Shown here: in pieces, positions 23,168 through 36,028 of the stretch
How positions within the stretch are numbered: position 1 is the first letter of the stretch
How the letters are laid out: every line of letters starts with the position of its first letter
Source: Hanleya hanleyi
Lineage: Eukaryota; Mollusca; Polyplacophora; Lepidopleurida; Hanleyidae
DNA length: 64,000 nt
Direction: 5' to 3'
NCBI GenBank assembly: GCA_036873755.1
Contig: JAVTVY010036957.1
Span: 62,001 to 126,000 of the forward strand
The notes under the pieces: model-generated
Database searches by the model: none
What the model saw: only the letters and a program-made list of their open reading frames with translations
What the model was told of the DNA's origin: nothing
Position numbers and translations under genes: made by a program

Positions 23168-23618
23168 CGGTGTGGTAGAAACGGTGGTCCTTCAGATATG
23201 AGTGTCCGCTTGCTATGCTTTAACCCAGCCCGGGCACTGACATCTGACAAGAGTCACTTGGATATCAGAGCCCGCCCTGGGTAAAACATAGGAGACCGGC
23301 CAATGGTATCTGCACAGCGAGAGAAAAGGTGATACTTATCACCTTAAAATGGTGATGAGAGCATCACCCCAAAAAGGTGATGAGTTAGAGCCATTACCCT
23401 TTTCCACCATCACCTTAGAAGGGTGATGGCTATCACCTTGAAAAGGCTATGACCCTAAAAGGGTGATCAGCAATGAGTGCAAATTTTTATGTCATCGCCC
23501 TAAAAGGGTGACGACCTGGGTTATCACCCTAAAAGGGTGACGACATTAGCCATCACCCTTTTTCATCACCTTTAAAGGGTGATGAATAGGCGTCAGCCAC
23601 CGTTTCTATCACACCGGT
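23168..23618. mobile_element. MITE Q, duplication copy 2
   Basis: Same as 14986-15436, with no difference noticed in the hairpin array, so it moved as part of the duplication and not by a second transposition. Confidence 0.8.
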
Positions 23619-25737
23619 ACATTCAGTCACAATCTCTGCCATTTTGGTGCACCTTTCATCATCCAAACGCCATCAGACACCATCTTGGTAACCCTTTCAT
23701 TATCTAGATGCGGTACGACGAGATTTAGTAACCTTTTCCTCTTCTGGACATCGTCGGATTGCATTTCGTAAAATGCAATCTACGTATATCTCCGTGGTGT
23801 ATTGGATGTTTAGACTTTCTTATTACTGACTGGACTAGGTCAACCAAACCGCTCTCCTGACGATTCCTGATGAACGAAAAAATTATCGCATATTGTTAGC
23901 CGTTGAGCCTCGCTAGTTGAATGAATAACTCGTCTCTTCCGAATTTCGTTTGTTCAGCCCCAATTTTCTCTTGAAATTGGTTGCCGGCCTTTCACAAAAT
24001 CTGGACTGAAGTGAAGATCTAACAGCTTACTTCAGATCGTATTTTTTTTCGTCAATACTTATTAGCCTAAGTGATGGATTTTCATATATACAGGATAATG
24101 TTACCTCTGCAAACGATGCTGCACTTTTTATAATCCTGTACCTTATACTTTATTACATTGGAGCGGCATGTAAAAGATGGGGAAACTTGACGACGTCAGC
24201 TGGCGATTAAAAAGCAACCATATGACTCTACAGGAAAGCTTCCATCGGCACTTCACATTCAGACCCGAGAATACGGTGGATTCTCGAACGCAGCCTTAGT
24301 ATATCAGTCGCGTTTTGTTACAGATGTTCATGTGGAGAATATGAAGTATCTACACGGCCCCTAGCACCGGCTTGAGCGGAATTAGATACGCTAGCTCGAA
24401 AGCTGTGATGACAGATCAGCTCCAATAAATAACTCATCTGGTGTTAATGGATGAGCATCGAGGACGTCTGAAGGAATAAACGCCTCAACATGGGGTAAAC
24501 ATGGTGAATGCAAGAATAGCCAGAAAAACTGCGATGCCCGACGTCGTACGGCTTAAATTTCCCACCAAAACAATAAACCCTGTACAGATGGCGGGCCTCG
24601 GGGACTATTTATTACTTTATTATACTTATAATGTTCGCTTGTGATTTGCTAATATCAAAGGCACACTCAAAGTATTGGTTAATAAGCTCAGTAATTCAAC
24701 TACCGATGTTCTGATGTTGAACTTCCGATATTCAAGCTATGATTTCCGTAAAATCGATAAATTAAGGGCTTATTTCGCACACCCTGGGGCAATTTAGAGG
24801 CTTGGTTGGGTTGTTTTATTCCACACAAAAATGATATGACAACTCCCTCTCAAAAAAAATCGCATTATTTCACAGGGCTATCTACCGTTTTGGATGTTGC
24901 TACCTTGACTAGAGCTCTGCTACGAAATTTGAGGCTATTCTGAGAGCATTTTAGTCCTACTTCATTACGTTTATGTACTGGCAAAACTGGAGGGGGTCCC
25001 GAACGAACGGGAGCCTTTTATTTATGAGTCAATAATTGCATGCATACATGTGGGTGGGAGAGGGCCCTGGGGCATACAGCGACTTTGGTGAGGGGAGATA
25101 GAGAACGGGGTGGAGTGTTTCGTTATATCTGGTCTAAAATATCCCATCCTTGTATATGTCAGAAAAATATTACGTTAGACAGGCAATCCTTTGACTGATA
25201 AGTAGCTTGCAGGAACTGCACAATTCTACTCAAAAAGGCCCCTAAAAGTTCTATCTTCCGCTCTCGGCACTCTTGACTAAAACAAACTGAAACAAGTTTC
25301 GCTCACCGAGTATGTCTGCATAAAATGACCCGTATCAGATATACATTAATTGCGGTATGCCGGTTGCCATCATTTGAGCTATAGGTTGTTGGCATAGGTG
25401 AAATTCAATTCGACTGTACAAAAAATAAAATGGAAAACAACCATCTTAAACATGGAAAGGGGAGAGTATTTGCGCGGGCTCTCACCTAAGGATATTAACA
25501 ATGTTAATAGTAAAAGAAACGTCATTTTTATGATAGGTCACCAGGTACATGCAGCATGGCTACCGAACGTTCAAAACAACAAATGTCGTTTTCCTTGTTA
25601 GTGTGAGGTTACACTAGCCCGTTTCTTGAGTAATAGGAATTTCGAACTATCAAACAAAACGCGCATTTTCAACGTTTTCTGAAGCAATAATGTAAGTCTA
25701 TCAGGAAATCTACTAAAAATTGAAGAGGAGGGCAAAG

Positions 25738-26300
25738 AGCTGGGCATCATGTTTTTCGATGGCAAAGAGAATGCCACCATGGCCAACCATCAGTAAAATG
25801 CAAGATGGCTGGCGCTTCTCAATGTGTTGGTTAAACGCATTGAAAGATGAAAACCCTTTTATATCCACAGTCAAATTTGTTTAGTATATTTTAGTTGCAG
25901 GCTCCGTCAGTCTAACATACTCCAAGGCGCACATGACTGACTCAACTATCCCACCTGACTGATTAATTTCGCATGCTGTCCAGGCTTATAGTTGGTACAC
26001 TCTTAAACATAGGGCGATGGTTATGGCACAGTGCCATGAGCGATTCCGAGACAACCGCAGTGGTACTAATGCAACCCCCTGTAGTACAAGGCTATATCCT
26101 ACAAAAATTCGAAAGCTACCATTGCGAGATGCTATCTTCTGTTTTCTTTACTTGGCCAAGTACTTGTAATCCGAAAAGGTTTGTCTAAGTATATAATCAG
26201 AATCATGTATCAGATTCTTGAGACAAGATTCATCAAGAACAACCTGTTTTACTAAATATTGCATGACAGAAATGAGATTGTGAAATTAGGAAAACGTATT
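25738..26300. repeat. Family Y fragment
   Basis: From about 25900 it shares a run of landmarks with 32760-32990, 44630-44830 and 50820-51000: TGACTCAACTATCCCACC, GGTACACTCTTAAACATAGG, GAGCGATTCCGAGACAAC and ACTAATGCA, then ATCATGTATCAGATTC, GAGACAAGATTCATC and TTTACTAAATATT as at 33860. It is non-coding and diverged. Confidence 0.6.
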
Positions 26301-27383
26301 TTCCATGTTTACCAACTTTGTCGAGCAGGGTGGATCTCTGAAAAATGTTCATATAATATAAGATGATCATTACTTGATGTCAAACATACTAACCTCACTC
26401 GCCTCCGGGCTAGAAAAAAACACAACACAAAAAAACAGAAACTAAGCAAAAAGGATCAAGGCACAAATTTTGTAAGGATACTATCCTGATATTTTAAGTC
26501 TATCCAAGATCATAATGACAGAAATATTATACCACTCTCAGAGTTTGCAAGCTCCTAAACTTTCGCTGTACACTCTCTGACTACACTGTGCAGAAAAACA
26601 GAGCGCACACACGCATTCGATCTGTATCGACTTAGGTCGACACAGAGACCATGGCATACGGTTGAGATGGAAAATGCGTCCAGTATATCTTGTAAAAGAA
26701 TTAACTAGTTTCATGCTAAATTATTACACGAGAACGTACTATACAACGTCTTGTTTAGATGTGACATGCTGAACCGACTCCGCTCCTTTCACAAGTGGAC
26801 GATTCTGGCTGTCCGAGAGTCATGTACCCAAAATTTGCGTGCCGCGATTGCAACCCCAGTGCAATCAGAGGACATATCTGACAGAAGGAGTTCTTCCATT
26901 CTTCCATCAGAATGAATAGGGTGGAATGAAATGGACTTTTTTCTAAATAAAATGGACCATGGTAATATTCATGTTTTGAGTATTTTCTTTTCCGCAATTT
27001 GATTCACAAGCAAGTGACTCAGGTCCAATATGTACTTCCACACGCCACAGTCAATATGCAAGATTATACTCGGATGAAGTAAAACCCTCAGTGCATTGCT
27101 GGTTAACGTAAATATGTGTGGTACTTCGAGAGAGATAAATGCGCTGATTGGGCGAAACAAAAGCTAATACAATTTCCCTGAGGATCGTACTGACCGCCAT
27201 AACTAATTTGCATTTGATTCTGTGCACTGAAGGGTATTCTTTGAATGTGATCTGCTTTTTGTGCAGACGCATTTGTACTATCAACGAGTTTATCCCTCTA
27301 GTCATTCGCATGGGGGGGGGGGGGATACAAAGAAACTCGCTTATGATTGAACTCACTTTTTGTTTTCAAATCGTTCTTCCCAG
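26301..27383. other. Unassigned sequence
   Basis: No repeat family, RNA gene or domain was recognised. Overlapping open frames on both strands at 27050-27360 encode no recognisable protein. A G-run lies at about 27312-27323. Confidence 0.4.
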
Positions 27384-27486
27384 ATCTAGTGTCAATAACT
27401 CAGACAAGTATAAGCCTGGATGTGGGAATAGTAGTAGTGTAAATTTGGACCCGGTATGTTTAGATGGGCAAATGACCCCAGAACAG
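27384..27486 (+). CDS. Weak candidate exon
   Basis: A strong acceptor (TGTTTTCAAATCG, TTCTTCCCAG) precedes 27384 and a possible donor CAG|GTGCGG ends it. The 103-nt segment, phase 2 to 0, encodes SSVNNSDKYKPGCGNSSSVN followed by LDPVCLDGQMTPEQ: two cysteines and two N-glycosylation sequons, which would suit an extracellular segment. It cannot join the Ig exon at 59968 in phase, so it would belong to another gene or be a chance match. Confidence 0.22.
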
Positions 27487-27778
27487 GTGCGGTAGAAGTG
27501 CCAAAAATAAAATAGTGCATATATCAAGAAATTGTTCAGTTGGCATGAAGTACAATATTATATTGTATACTCGGAAAAGTTTCCAGGCACCGAGTCTCAA
27601 CATTCTCGAATAACAGGGCCGTGAAGTTGGGCAGAAAAAAAGACTTCTTCAAGAAGCTGATAATTCGCTAATATCTGTCCGATAATGATAATTCAGATAC
27701 ATAGTTGATAAAATATGCTATGGCTAAATCAAAGGAAATAACTAATATTCAAAGAAATATTAGATTTATATATTATGT
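27487..27778. other. Unassigned sequence
   Basis: AT-rich with no recognised content. Confidence 0.4.
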
Positions 27779-28300
27779 ATGAGGAAAAAAGAATATGCAG
27801 AATTTGTCCAAGATAACCGTTCCAAAGCCCGTTACTTCTCATTCACCAAAAGCTATATAGACGATTTTCTAGCGTTGGATAATCACTATATTATATACAT
27901 ATATTATCGACGCTGTGAAGGATATTTACTCGCTTCACTGGAGTTGGAGGAAACCACTGATAGCCCAGGTAGAACATCATATTTGGACCTATACCTTTAC
28001 AAGTATGATCAGTGCTTTCTCTCACGTCCCGACCCGACGAGAAGAGAGACAATTACAATTTTGACATAGATAATTTATGGGGAGCAATATTCCAGAACGA
28101 CCTGCATACGGCGTCTGCATATCTCCCGTGGTATCATTTGCTAGAACATGCGCAGACTGTGACAATTGAAATCAGTGGCACAAGATATTACTCCAGACAT
28201 TTGTCAATCAGTTCTATAATACCAAACTCCATTCCAAATTTCTCAAAATTTATAATAAGTATCGTACAGTGATTACAATATATGATCGTAGCGTGCAAGA
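27779..28300 (+). pseudogene. Penelope-like reverse transcriptase remnant
   Basis: The first frame gives RYFSFTKSYIDDFLALDN followed by ELEETTDSPGRTSYLDLYLY. The YIDD catalytic motif, and the later 'ETTDS..SYLDL' block, are the pattern I associate with the RT of Penelope-like retroelements. A frameshift near 28020 continues the protein as DEKRDNYNFDIDNL, and a further shift gives a C-terminal block KFLKIYNKYRTVITIYD near 28222-28285. RT fingers, the thumb and an endonuclease are missing or broken, so the copy is dead. Clade assignment rests on memory of motifs. Confidence 0.65.
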
Positions 28301-30735
28301 TCTCTGGCGCTACGTTTCGTAACCTGTGTTTAATTTCGTTTAACCAGGGGCTAGATGTCGTTTGAATGTCATATTGTAATTTACATCTCCATGGTGAACA
28401 AATGAACAGATACAGTCAACGCGTGACTGAGATGCATACTTTATAATCGATTGGGAAATATAATCGACTTTGGATAAAGAATAACGATCAGTGATTAGGA
28501 TTTAAAATTTAGAACATCATGATGTCTTGCTGACATCAAAACCGTTGACCCTTCAGGGCTATCTGAGGACTGAGGATTCTCAATGTACTAGAACTGGCTA
28601 AGCGGATGTATTTGCAATCCCAGTCTGTATAGCTTCCAGTCTTTAGGCTTTCCTGGCCATATATTCACATGTAATAATGTTTTCCGAGAAAAGGAAACTC
28701 GATATTTTCCCGAAGTATCAGATAAACGATTTAGTGGAAGTCGTGACATCTCTAATCGATGAGAACAACATTAACCTCAATATTTGACAGCTGTGATCTG
28801 TAATGGCAATATTCGCTATTTATGGTGGCATTTCCGTGTTGCCAGGAAAGAAAAGCGCCACTGGGCTTTGTATGCCAAGACAGCTATCCGTTGTAGAAGG
28901 TTGTAAACGGTACATTCATGGTTGAGAATCAATTAATCGTCTTGCGGTTAATTGTCGAAACTTGAAATTGATGGATGTGTAATACAACATTCGTTTTTTC
29001 AATGACTGATTTATGAAAAAGCAATTCATGAGTTGTAACAACACCCGTCTTTTTGTTGAGCAAACACAATATTTGTGTCCAAACAACACAGTGTTTTGCG
29101 TTTAACACCTGTGCATATAATGAAATCCAGTTTCCGCTGAATGGCACAATCATATGTAGTCTATTTGTTCGTTCGCATTCAGGAAATTTTGACGTAAAAA
29201 TGTTTTTCAACAAAATGCTGCACCTGCGGCAAATCGTCGCATAAGGATACAAATAGTCCATACCATCAATAATCCATTTTTGCTAAAAAAAGAGGTCCAT
29301 TTTTGACAACATTTACCCACGCCGCACTGTCCAAGGACTGTGGCCGTGTAGATTCCATATCGTTTTCCATAATACGGCAAAATGTTTTGGCCTACTGGAC
29401 CAGATATGTGTTAACAACGTACGGGAATGCCGTCAAGTCGAGAGGGGAAGGCGAACGTCTGGCATTTGATACCACAAGAACGTATATTATTTGTGCTGAA
29501 ATGAGTTGCAAATCCACCAATGACTTTCGAAATAACGCCCTTTCTACTGCTAATTTCTTCAGGAAAATCTGAAGTTTCAGATCATAAGAAATGGCTTAGC
29601 TAGGGTGACAGCTAGGTAGGAGCCAGATTTTTCGTTTCCTCTTAAATCTGCAACTGTTAAAGTTAAGTTACAGTGAAATATTTTGCTTCATCGAGCCTTC
29701 TCTCCAAAATGCTCAATTTTGAATCATCAGAAGTGTAGCATTATAAATTTAATACCCCTCACTATTTCACAAAATGCTGGCAACATCTGTGATGATCGTT
29801 CTCTCGGCACTAGATTGTTGTTCTCCTGCTGTCAGATTACACCGACACTTTCAACCACCTCGCTGGGGGTCTAATAATACCCCAGCCACCAGTCAGATTT
29901 TTGGACCGGATTCGGGGCCTTCTTCGCCGGAAGTGACATCATATATAGTAAAATAGATGTTTGCCGAACATTTCGATTACTTTTCAAGCCTGAATAATAC
30001 CTCTGTTGACCTAGCGTTAAAAAGAATTATCTGGAGATTATTGTCCCTGTTTATCTGAATAGAGCATATGAAAAGTAGTTCGCTCATGTGCGACACTGAA
30101 GGATTTGTTCGGCCGGATTCAAACTGAACTGTACGTCATAGCAACGTATAGTAAAGGTCAACTTCCGCTATTGGAGGCAGGGATGGTAAATGAGCCTGCG
30201 AAATGGAGCATGGGATATCGGGAGGATGTGCAAACACTGACAATGGGGAAATGCTACTGATCAAATTACCCTTTAACAATTTTTCGCAGCCAAATCATTT
30301 CATACTTTGTATGGAAAGTTCCCATTAATAGTTTTCCTCAATCGCGGTCTTCTTCTTATTTTTGTCGATTTAAAAACGATTTCCCGTTAATCGAGGACGA
30401 TGATTTCGAGAATTTTTTTGGAAAATCGTCAAAAAAAGTATTGCCTCGCAAATGTATTATTTTATTTTTTGGCCCATGCAATATTCATACCTTTTCTTCT
30501 GACGAAGGAAAAATTATTGAGTCGCGCTATGGCGTTCCATTCGCCATTATTTACTTTATGTAGAACTGTTTCCAAAGGAAAGAAATTCTGCTGATCGTTG
30601 GTGACCGTGATTTAATTTATTTCGACAAAAAAAAAAAGAATTAAAAGCCGAGGTTGGGATAAATTGTTGAAAACATAACGACCATTTCGGGAGAACATTG
30701 ATCCGTCCTTACTTCAGTGTACAATACAAACAAAT
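28301..30735. other. Mostly unassigned; part of family Y at 28680-28960
   Basis: 28680-28960 parallels 35160-35440: CCGAAGTATCAGATAAACGA against CGAAGTCTTAAATGGGCGA, then CGATTTAGTGGA, GTCGTGACA, TCTAATCGAT, TTGCCAGGAAAG, and CTTTGTATGCCAAG. The rest (28961-30735) has no recognised gene. Short open frames at 29303 and 30400 show no domain. Confidence 0.45.
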
Positions 30736-31680
30736 CATTTAATATATAATATCAGGTCAGATGACTCGAATCTCAATAAACAAATGTATAGACCTTATCG
30801 GTTGTGGAAACAGCAACGATGTGACCCTAGGTGATATTTGTTCAGTCCCATTGATCCATGTTTGCCTTTCTCTGGAGTTTTTGGAGCTTCTGTGTATTTT
30901 GTAGAGCTTTCTGTTTTTCTTGTTACTGACTTCATTATAAAGCCATTTGTCTGTGGCGTATCGATCCAATATCAGAATAAGATTCCCCCACGTTGTATGC
31001 ATGTACTACCCCTCAAACCGACAGTAGAAGAGATCCAGTGGAATCGTTGATACAAGAGGTGAGCAGCTAACTACATGAAAATTAATCATTAGTCTCATGA
31101 TAGCGAGCCTGAAATGATGTTCCTGAAAATGATGTTCCTGAAAATGATGTTTTCAACATGTTACTCTTCGATCCCTTTAGGAATGAATTTGACACTAATT
31201 ATCCCGTCTTTCCATACCGGTACATCGAAATACTTTGCCTTTCATTTGATGACCCTTTCATTACCCAGACGCCGTTTGACGGCATTTCTTGAGCCTCTCA
31301 TCATATAGACACCGTCCAACGAAATATAGTCAATTGGAGCGATAGGCAAGAGGTGGTAAAGACTGACGACGTCTGGCGACTGAAAAGCATCCATATGAAT
31401 TTACAGGAAAACTTCCCTCGACACCTTACATTCAGTGCCGAGAATACGATGAATCCTCGGACGTAGCCTTAATATCTCCGCCGCGATTTTATTGCAGATG
31501 TTCATGTGAAGACTATGAAGTATCCACACGGCTCCTAGCACCGATTTGAGCGGAATTTGATACGCTAGCTCGGGAGCTGTGAATGAGCATCGAGGAGTTC
31601 TGCGGGAATAAAGCCTAAAATGGGATAAACCTGGTAAATGCAAGAATACTCTAAAAAACTAACCGGTGATGCCTGACTTT
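30736..31680. repeat. Family X, with an empty ACCGGT site
   Basis: It carries CCATTGATCCATGTTTGCC, AAGCCATTTGTCTG, ATCGATCCAATATCAG, GAGATCCAGTGGAATCG and the 3' block GCTAGCTCGGGAGCTGTGAA. At 31216-31221 the sequence CCATACCGGTACATC is uninterrupted, providing the pre-insertion state for MITEs Q and P. AAATGATGTTCCTG is repeated in tandem near 31115. Confidence 0.8.
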
Positions 31681-32349
31681 TAATCCTTCGTCCTCTGGAC
31701 GTCGACATCATAGAGGATAACCCTTTTATCATCTTGTTAGACGGAATTTTGTGATCCTTTCATCTTTGGATGTTTCATCGTCCATTTTTGCGCTTCGTCC
31801 ATTTTTGCACGTCGTCTAAGCGTGACTGAGAGACATTTAACTCTAGAATTCGTCTTGATAATGATTTTGAACAACATTAATTTGATTCGTGCGATTTGAG
31901 GCATGAAATATCACAGGGAAACGCAGCATTGCTTTGTTTAGATTTTATTAGCGTAACTTTGAAAGGAGCAGTTTAGACAAAACAGTTTGTTAGTGTACAT
32001 TTATAAACGAAATAAAAACATGTTCAATGTATTTTTATGTCTATAAGCTGAAATCAATAATGGCTCCTTGAAACAAAAAATATGTTATCGCCCTATATAA
32101 ACCCAACTATATACAGTGGGGTTGTTTGTTTTATTCAAGGAGCCATTAAAAATGGACGTGAACAAATAGTTTCATGTTGACCTTGACATGGAAAACTATA
32201 AATACAGAAATTTTGAGCTATTATTTTTTTCGTTCAGGAGTTGGTGGTAATCTCTCCGTCTCAACCGACCATACATGTTGATGCACTCCCTGTTGTTGTA
32301 AAATTGATCTATCTCTGAAGGCTATTGCCTAACGGCAAATGTGAAATTC
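31681..32349. repeat. Family X tail shared with 50010-50760
   Basis: Matches include GACGGAATTTTG, GGATGTTTCATCGTCCATTT, CTCTAGAATTCGTCTTGATA, AATAATGGCTCCTTGAA, and TAAAATTGATCTATCTCTGA. Non-coding. Confidence 0.7.
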
Positions 32350-32508
32350 CGGTGTGATGGATAAGAATGTCCTGGTGATTAGAGTCTCTATCCTTATCCT
32401 TTTCTATTGCAACCAAGGACGGACACTTGCCCCTAATGTGGAGAAAAGTGGTTAGGAGATAGGACTCGGACACTCGTAGCCACCGGACATATTTAGCCTC
32501 CACACCGA
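32350..32508. mobile_element. MITE P, minus-orientation copy
   Basis: The element reads GTGTGATGGATAAGAATG at the left and ends GCCTCCACAC at the right, and is the reverse complement of the element at 45845-46003. It also sits next to CCG on each side. About 155 bp, no coding capacity. Confidence 0.75.
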
Positions 32509-33062
32509 GTTTTATTTCTCTCACCTGGAGCAAAACTGTAGGCAATGTTTAGCAAATCTAATGAAATGGAGGTGAAGCAGGGGACAAAGAGTGGAGCAAT
32601 AGACAATTATGAGACAAGAAAATGTCAAGATGGCCAATAAATGGCAAAATTGCAAGTTGCTCGATGCCTAGCATAATCGCCTATAGAAATAAATAAAAAG
32701 GGTTTTTTGCCCAAGTCCAATATCCTTGATACACACTTAGTGTATCCTTCATCATAACTGACAGCTACATGATTCTAACATACTTCATCAGTGATTGATT
32801 AATTAACCAACAACACTGTTTGCTTTAACCTGTTTTTCAGTGTTAAGTGATACACACTAAAAACGGTGATGCTTGTGTCCCTTCGACAGGAGTGATACCG
32901 AGACAACACCAGCGGTCCTAATGCAGCTTCACTATATCCCATGAAACCGGGAAAGCTTCCAATGCGATACGTTCTCTTCCGTTATCAGTAATTTCCAGAT
33001 TTAAAACTATTGACCGTTTTTCTCTTGTAGGAAATCATCTTGTGATATTATTATATTTACTT
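32509..33062. repeat. Family Y, 5' part
   Basis: CCAAGTCCAATATCCTTGAT, TTAGTGTATCC, GATTGATTAATTAACC, AACCTGTTTTTCAGTGTTA, ACGGTGATGCTTGTG, GGAGTGATACCGAGACAA parallel 50800-51000 and in part 25900-26100 and 44620-44830. Non-coding. Confidence 0.6.
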
Positions 33063-33738
33063 CATACAAATTCGAAATTGGTCATACTGTCATACTAAAT
33101 GGGTCTATCAACAGATTGATATTGTGTCACGTTGACATCAAAGGAAATACTGAAACTGATAAAATGGCTAAGGCAGCCCTAGATGATGAGGTTGATCCTG
33201 TTGGAATCCCATACAGTGATTTCAGACCATCTTTTTGTGCTTATGTGAGAAAGTTGTTCCAATCTTTGTGGGATGCTATGGATAATAACAAACTTCACGA
33301 GTACAAAAAAACTGTAGGCTATACTTATCTGAACAGCCAGAAAAGTTTCGATCAAGCCATGATTAGACGATGTAGAATCGGCCATACACGATTAACTCAG
33401 AAGCATTTGCTGAAAAAGAGCCAGTCCCAAGGTGTATTCCATGCCACGAGGATCTCACAGCGAAACATATTCTTATCGACTGTATAGATTTTAAGATTGT
33501 ATGAGATAACTTCTATTGAGCAGCTACTCCGGAAGATCTTTTTAGTCGACTAAAAGAAGATTGTGTTTTAGATTGTTTGAAAGAGGTCGGTTTGTTGTAT
33601 AAATTTTAATGTATTTACATGTTTTTAATGCATTAGTTTACTGAGTGTTTAACTTTAATACTTAGAATTTTGTTTGATCGTCGCTATATAGCTGAAATAT
33701 TGCTGAAGGCGACTTGAAACCTTATTTCTCTCTCTGTC
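33063..33738 (+). pseudogene. Jockey-like non-LTR retrotransposon, RNase H to 3' end
   Basis: The frame from about 33126 gives HVDIKGNTETDKMAKAAL, the C-terminal part of an RNase H domain (HVxIxGN-x3-D-x2-AK). It continues through FRPSF..WD and RRCRIGHTRLTQKHLL, the usual linker of these elements. After a one-base shift in an A-run near 33410 it gives a CCHC zinc knuckle, CIPCHEDLTAKHILIDC, two stop codons, and an end at KEVGLLYKF (stop 33607-33609). The 3' UTR ends GTCGCTATATAGCTGAAATA then TTTCTCTCTCTG. The endonuclease and RT are absent, so this is a 5'-truncated dead copy. Family call from motif pattern. Confidence 0.8.
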
Positions 33739-35020
33739 CCCTTTCGAGTATCGACGCAGAAATTCTTCAATGGACGACGGCTGAATATTGAATGTCGGAT
33801 CTGACGCTTGCTATCAGCCAAGTGGCTGAAGAAAGCCTCACAGAATAGATGATCAAAATCATGTATCACATCTTCGAGACAAGATTCATCGAGAAAAAAA
33901 CATGGTTTACTAAATATTACATACAATTCTAGTCCGTCTCCAATATTCAGCCGTCATCCATTAAAGAATTACCGGGTTTACAATCCAAAGGCATAAGTCA
34001 TATAACAGCAGTAGCACAAATGAAAGAAAACTAATCATAGTATACATACTCTTAGTCTAGTTTCCTGCAATTGAGAATCGGTCAACAGTTTTCAATGATG
34101 TCGGTAGGCCTAATTAGGACATAGCGATGTTCCAATGATATATCTCAGTCGCGCTTTGATTATGTCCGTTCATATGAACAACATAACAGTCTTTGCTTTC
34201 ACCCCGGTTCACTGGACTATTCGTGTGTGTGTGATACACATACAATTGTGGACATTCAAGTTAGACAACTCGTGTTCAGCGGATTTAATATTACCTTGTT
34301 GGTGATCCATTCCGTCCCGTTTAGTTCCGACCCTTGGTAACATTCAGCAGCATGTACCGGGAATTTGGAGTAAATTTGAAAGTCCCTTTTAAATATCAAT
34401 TCCCTTCATTGTCAAATCAAGTGTTGGCATCCAGTGGTATTTCTGAAGACCTTTGTCTATTCTCGGAAATTTGTTAACCGTTCTCGGAAAAGACATCCTC
34501 ATTTTATCAAGCCAATTTCTACGTTCCCACTTCGAACCTGCCTTGATTTATCTGACCACATTCAGTGTTCAAAATCAGAGGTGTAAATTTCTCCTACGAA
34601 CTAGAGACGAACCAATCAGAACCGACACACTGATTGCATGTAGAGTGACATCATTCTGAAGTAGCGGCGTCATTCCTCGTAATATGATGCTTGTGTTGGC
34701 AAAATATATAGGTCAGCCAATCAATAACGCTCTCATATGACACATTTCGAAATTCAAATGGCTTCGAGGTCAGTGACGTCTCGTGTCTACATTAATAAGT
34801 TCTTTGGACATTGCAGGGGGCCAGATATATCAAGGAAATTTCGAGGTGGGAGCGTAAAAGGAAGATGTGAAATGATCGTCCTGTGTTATTTATGATAATC
34901 TAAGAGTATTTGCGAACGTCCCTGATTATGTTCCACTAATCTTAGATGTTTTTGAGCGTCCTGAGATATCTCTGAACGCGCGGGATGAGTTGATGTGTGT
35001 ATGGGTGTGTTCAGTAAAAC
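33739..35020. repeat. Family Y, 3' part
   Basis: It parallels 52090-52830: GATCAAAATCATGTAT, CATGGTTTACTAAATA, ATTCAGCCGTCATCCATTAA, GAGAATCGGTCAACAGTT, TTTCACCCCGGTTC, GATCGTCCTGTGTTATTTAT, and GAACGTCC. Non-coding. Open frames are incidental. Confidence 0.65.
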
Positions 35021-36028
35021 CCAACTGTACAGCTATAACGACTCAACATGTTGATTGAGTTCCAGCACTAACTGAGAGGTTTTTTTGCAATCGTTTTCTG
35101 TATCGCTACCAATCGGACTTCTGGCTGAGCTTTCGTGGCCAAGGATTCACAAGCAATAAATGTTTCCAGAGAATAAGAAAATCGATATACCTCGAAGTCT
35201 TAAATGGGCGATTTAGTGGATGTCGTGACACATCTAATCGATTACAAAGGCTATTAGTCCCTATGTTTGATAGCTTTGATATGTGAAAGCAATATTCACC
35301 GTGTATGGTAGGATTGTATTGTTGCCAGGAAAGAGAAGCACCAACGGACTTTGTATTCCAAGGCCGCTATCCATTGAGAGAGGAATGTGAGTGGAATATT
35401 TTGGTTGAGAAATTCATCGGTCGATCTATAAACGATGTAGGCAGCTCAAGCATGTTCAGTCGTAGACGCAACAAACATTTGTGCTGATCTGACACGGGCT
35501 TAATAAAATTGTTGAAAGTTAATTTAATTAATTTTATGTTCAATTTTAGCCTTATAGTTCTTCAATGAATGTTGACATTGTACGTCTTCTGTTGAACCAA
35601 CACAATATCTGTTCATGACCAACCAATACCTTAGCAAGCCAAGATGGCTCAAGCATTGATATCCAGATGATTTCAATATTGACATTAAATATACTATTGA
35701 TATTTTGATCGCGATATTGAACATATTAATACAAGGCTTGTTCTATGGCTTCATTGTAAAATATTCATTTTGTTTATGGTGTATTTCATAGAAACCACAG
35801 CAGAACTTTCTGTGGACAATTTGCCTAGAGGAAGTAGAGACTAACATTCATTCTCAATAAATGTAATTAATTTGTTTATTGACAGCGTGTGTTTACATGA
35901 GACGATACAATGTACTTGCCTTTAGTTTTCTCCTTGCCAGATTTCTTTCTGAAACCTAGTAAAAGCGATGTACCATGCTTATGAGGACCATGTTAATCCT
36001 TCGGTGTACCCAAGTGTGAAGACTACTT
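35021..36028. other. Repeat shared with 28.7 kb, then unassigned
   Basis: 35150-35450 matches 28680-28960 (see there). 35450-36028 is AT-rich, unassigned and without a recognised gene. Confidence 0.45.

Larger units (their letters stand above)
17559..25737. repeat. Large tandem duplication, copy 2 (about 8.2 kb)
   Basis: It repeats 9063-17558 head-to-tail. It lacks the 529-bp segment and 12 bp near the start, and it gains 21 bp at about 20286 and two extra 103-bp units. It contains second copies of every element listed for copy 1. After GAGGAGGGCAAAG at 25737 it diverges into unique sequence. Confidence 0.95.

Noticed and set aside
27051..27356. Minus-strand 101-codon open frame
   Set aside because: It overlaps a plus-strand frame of equal quality across a G/C run and shows no domain.
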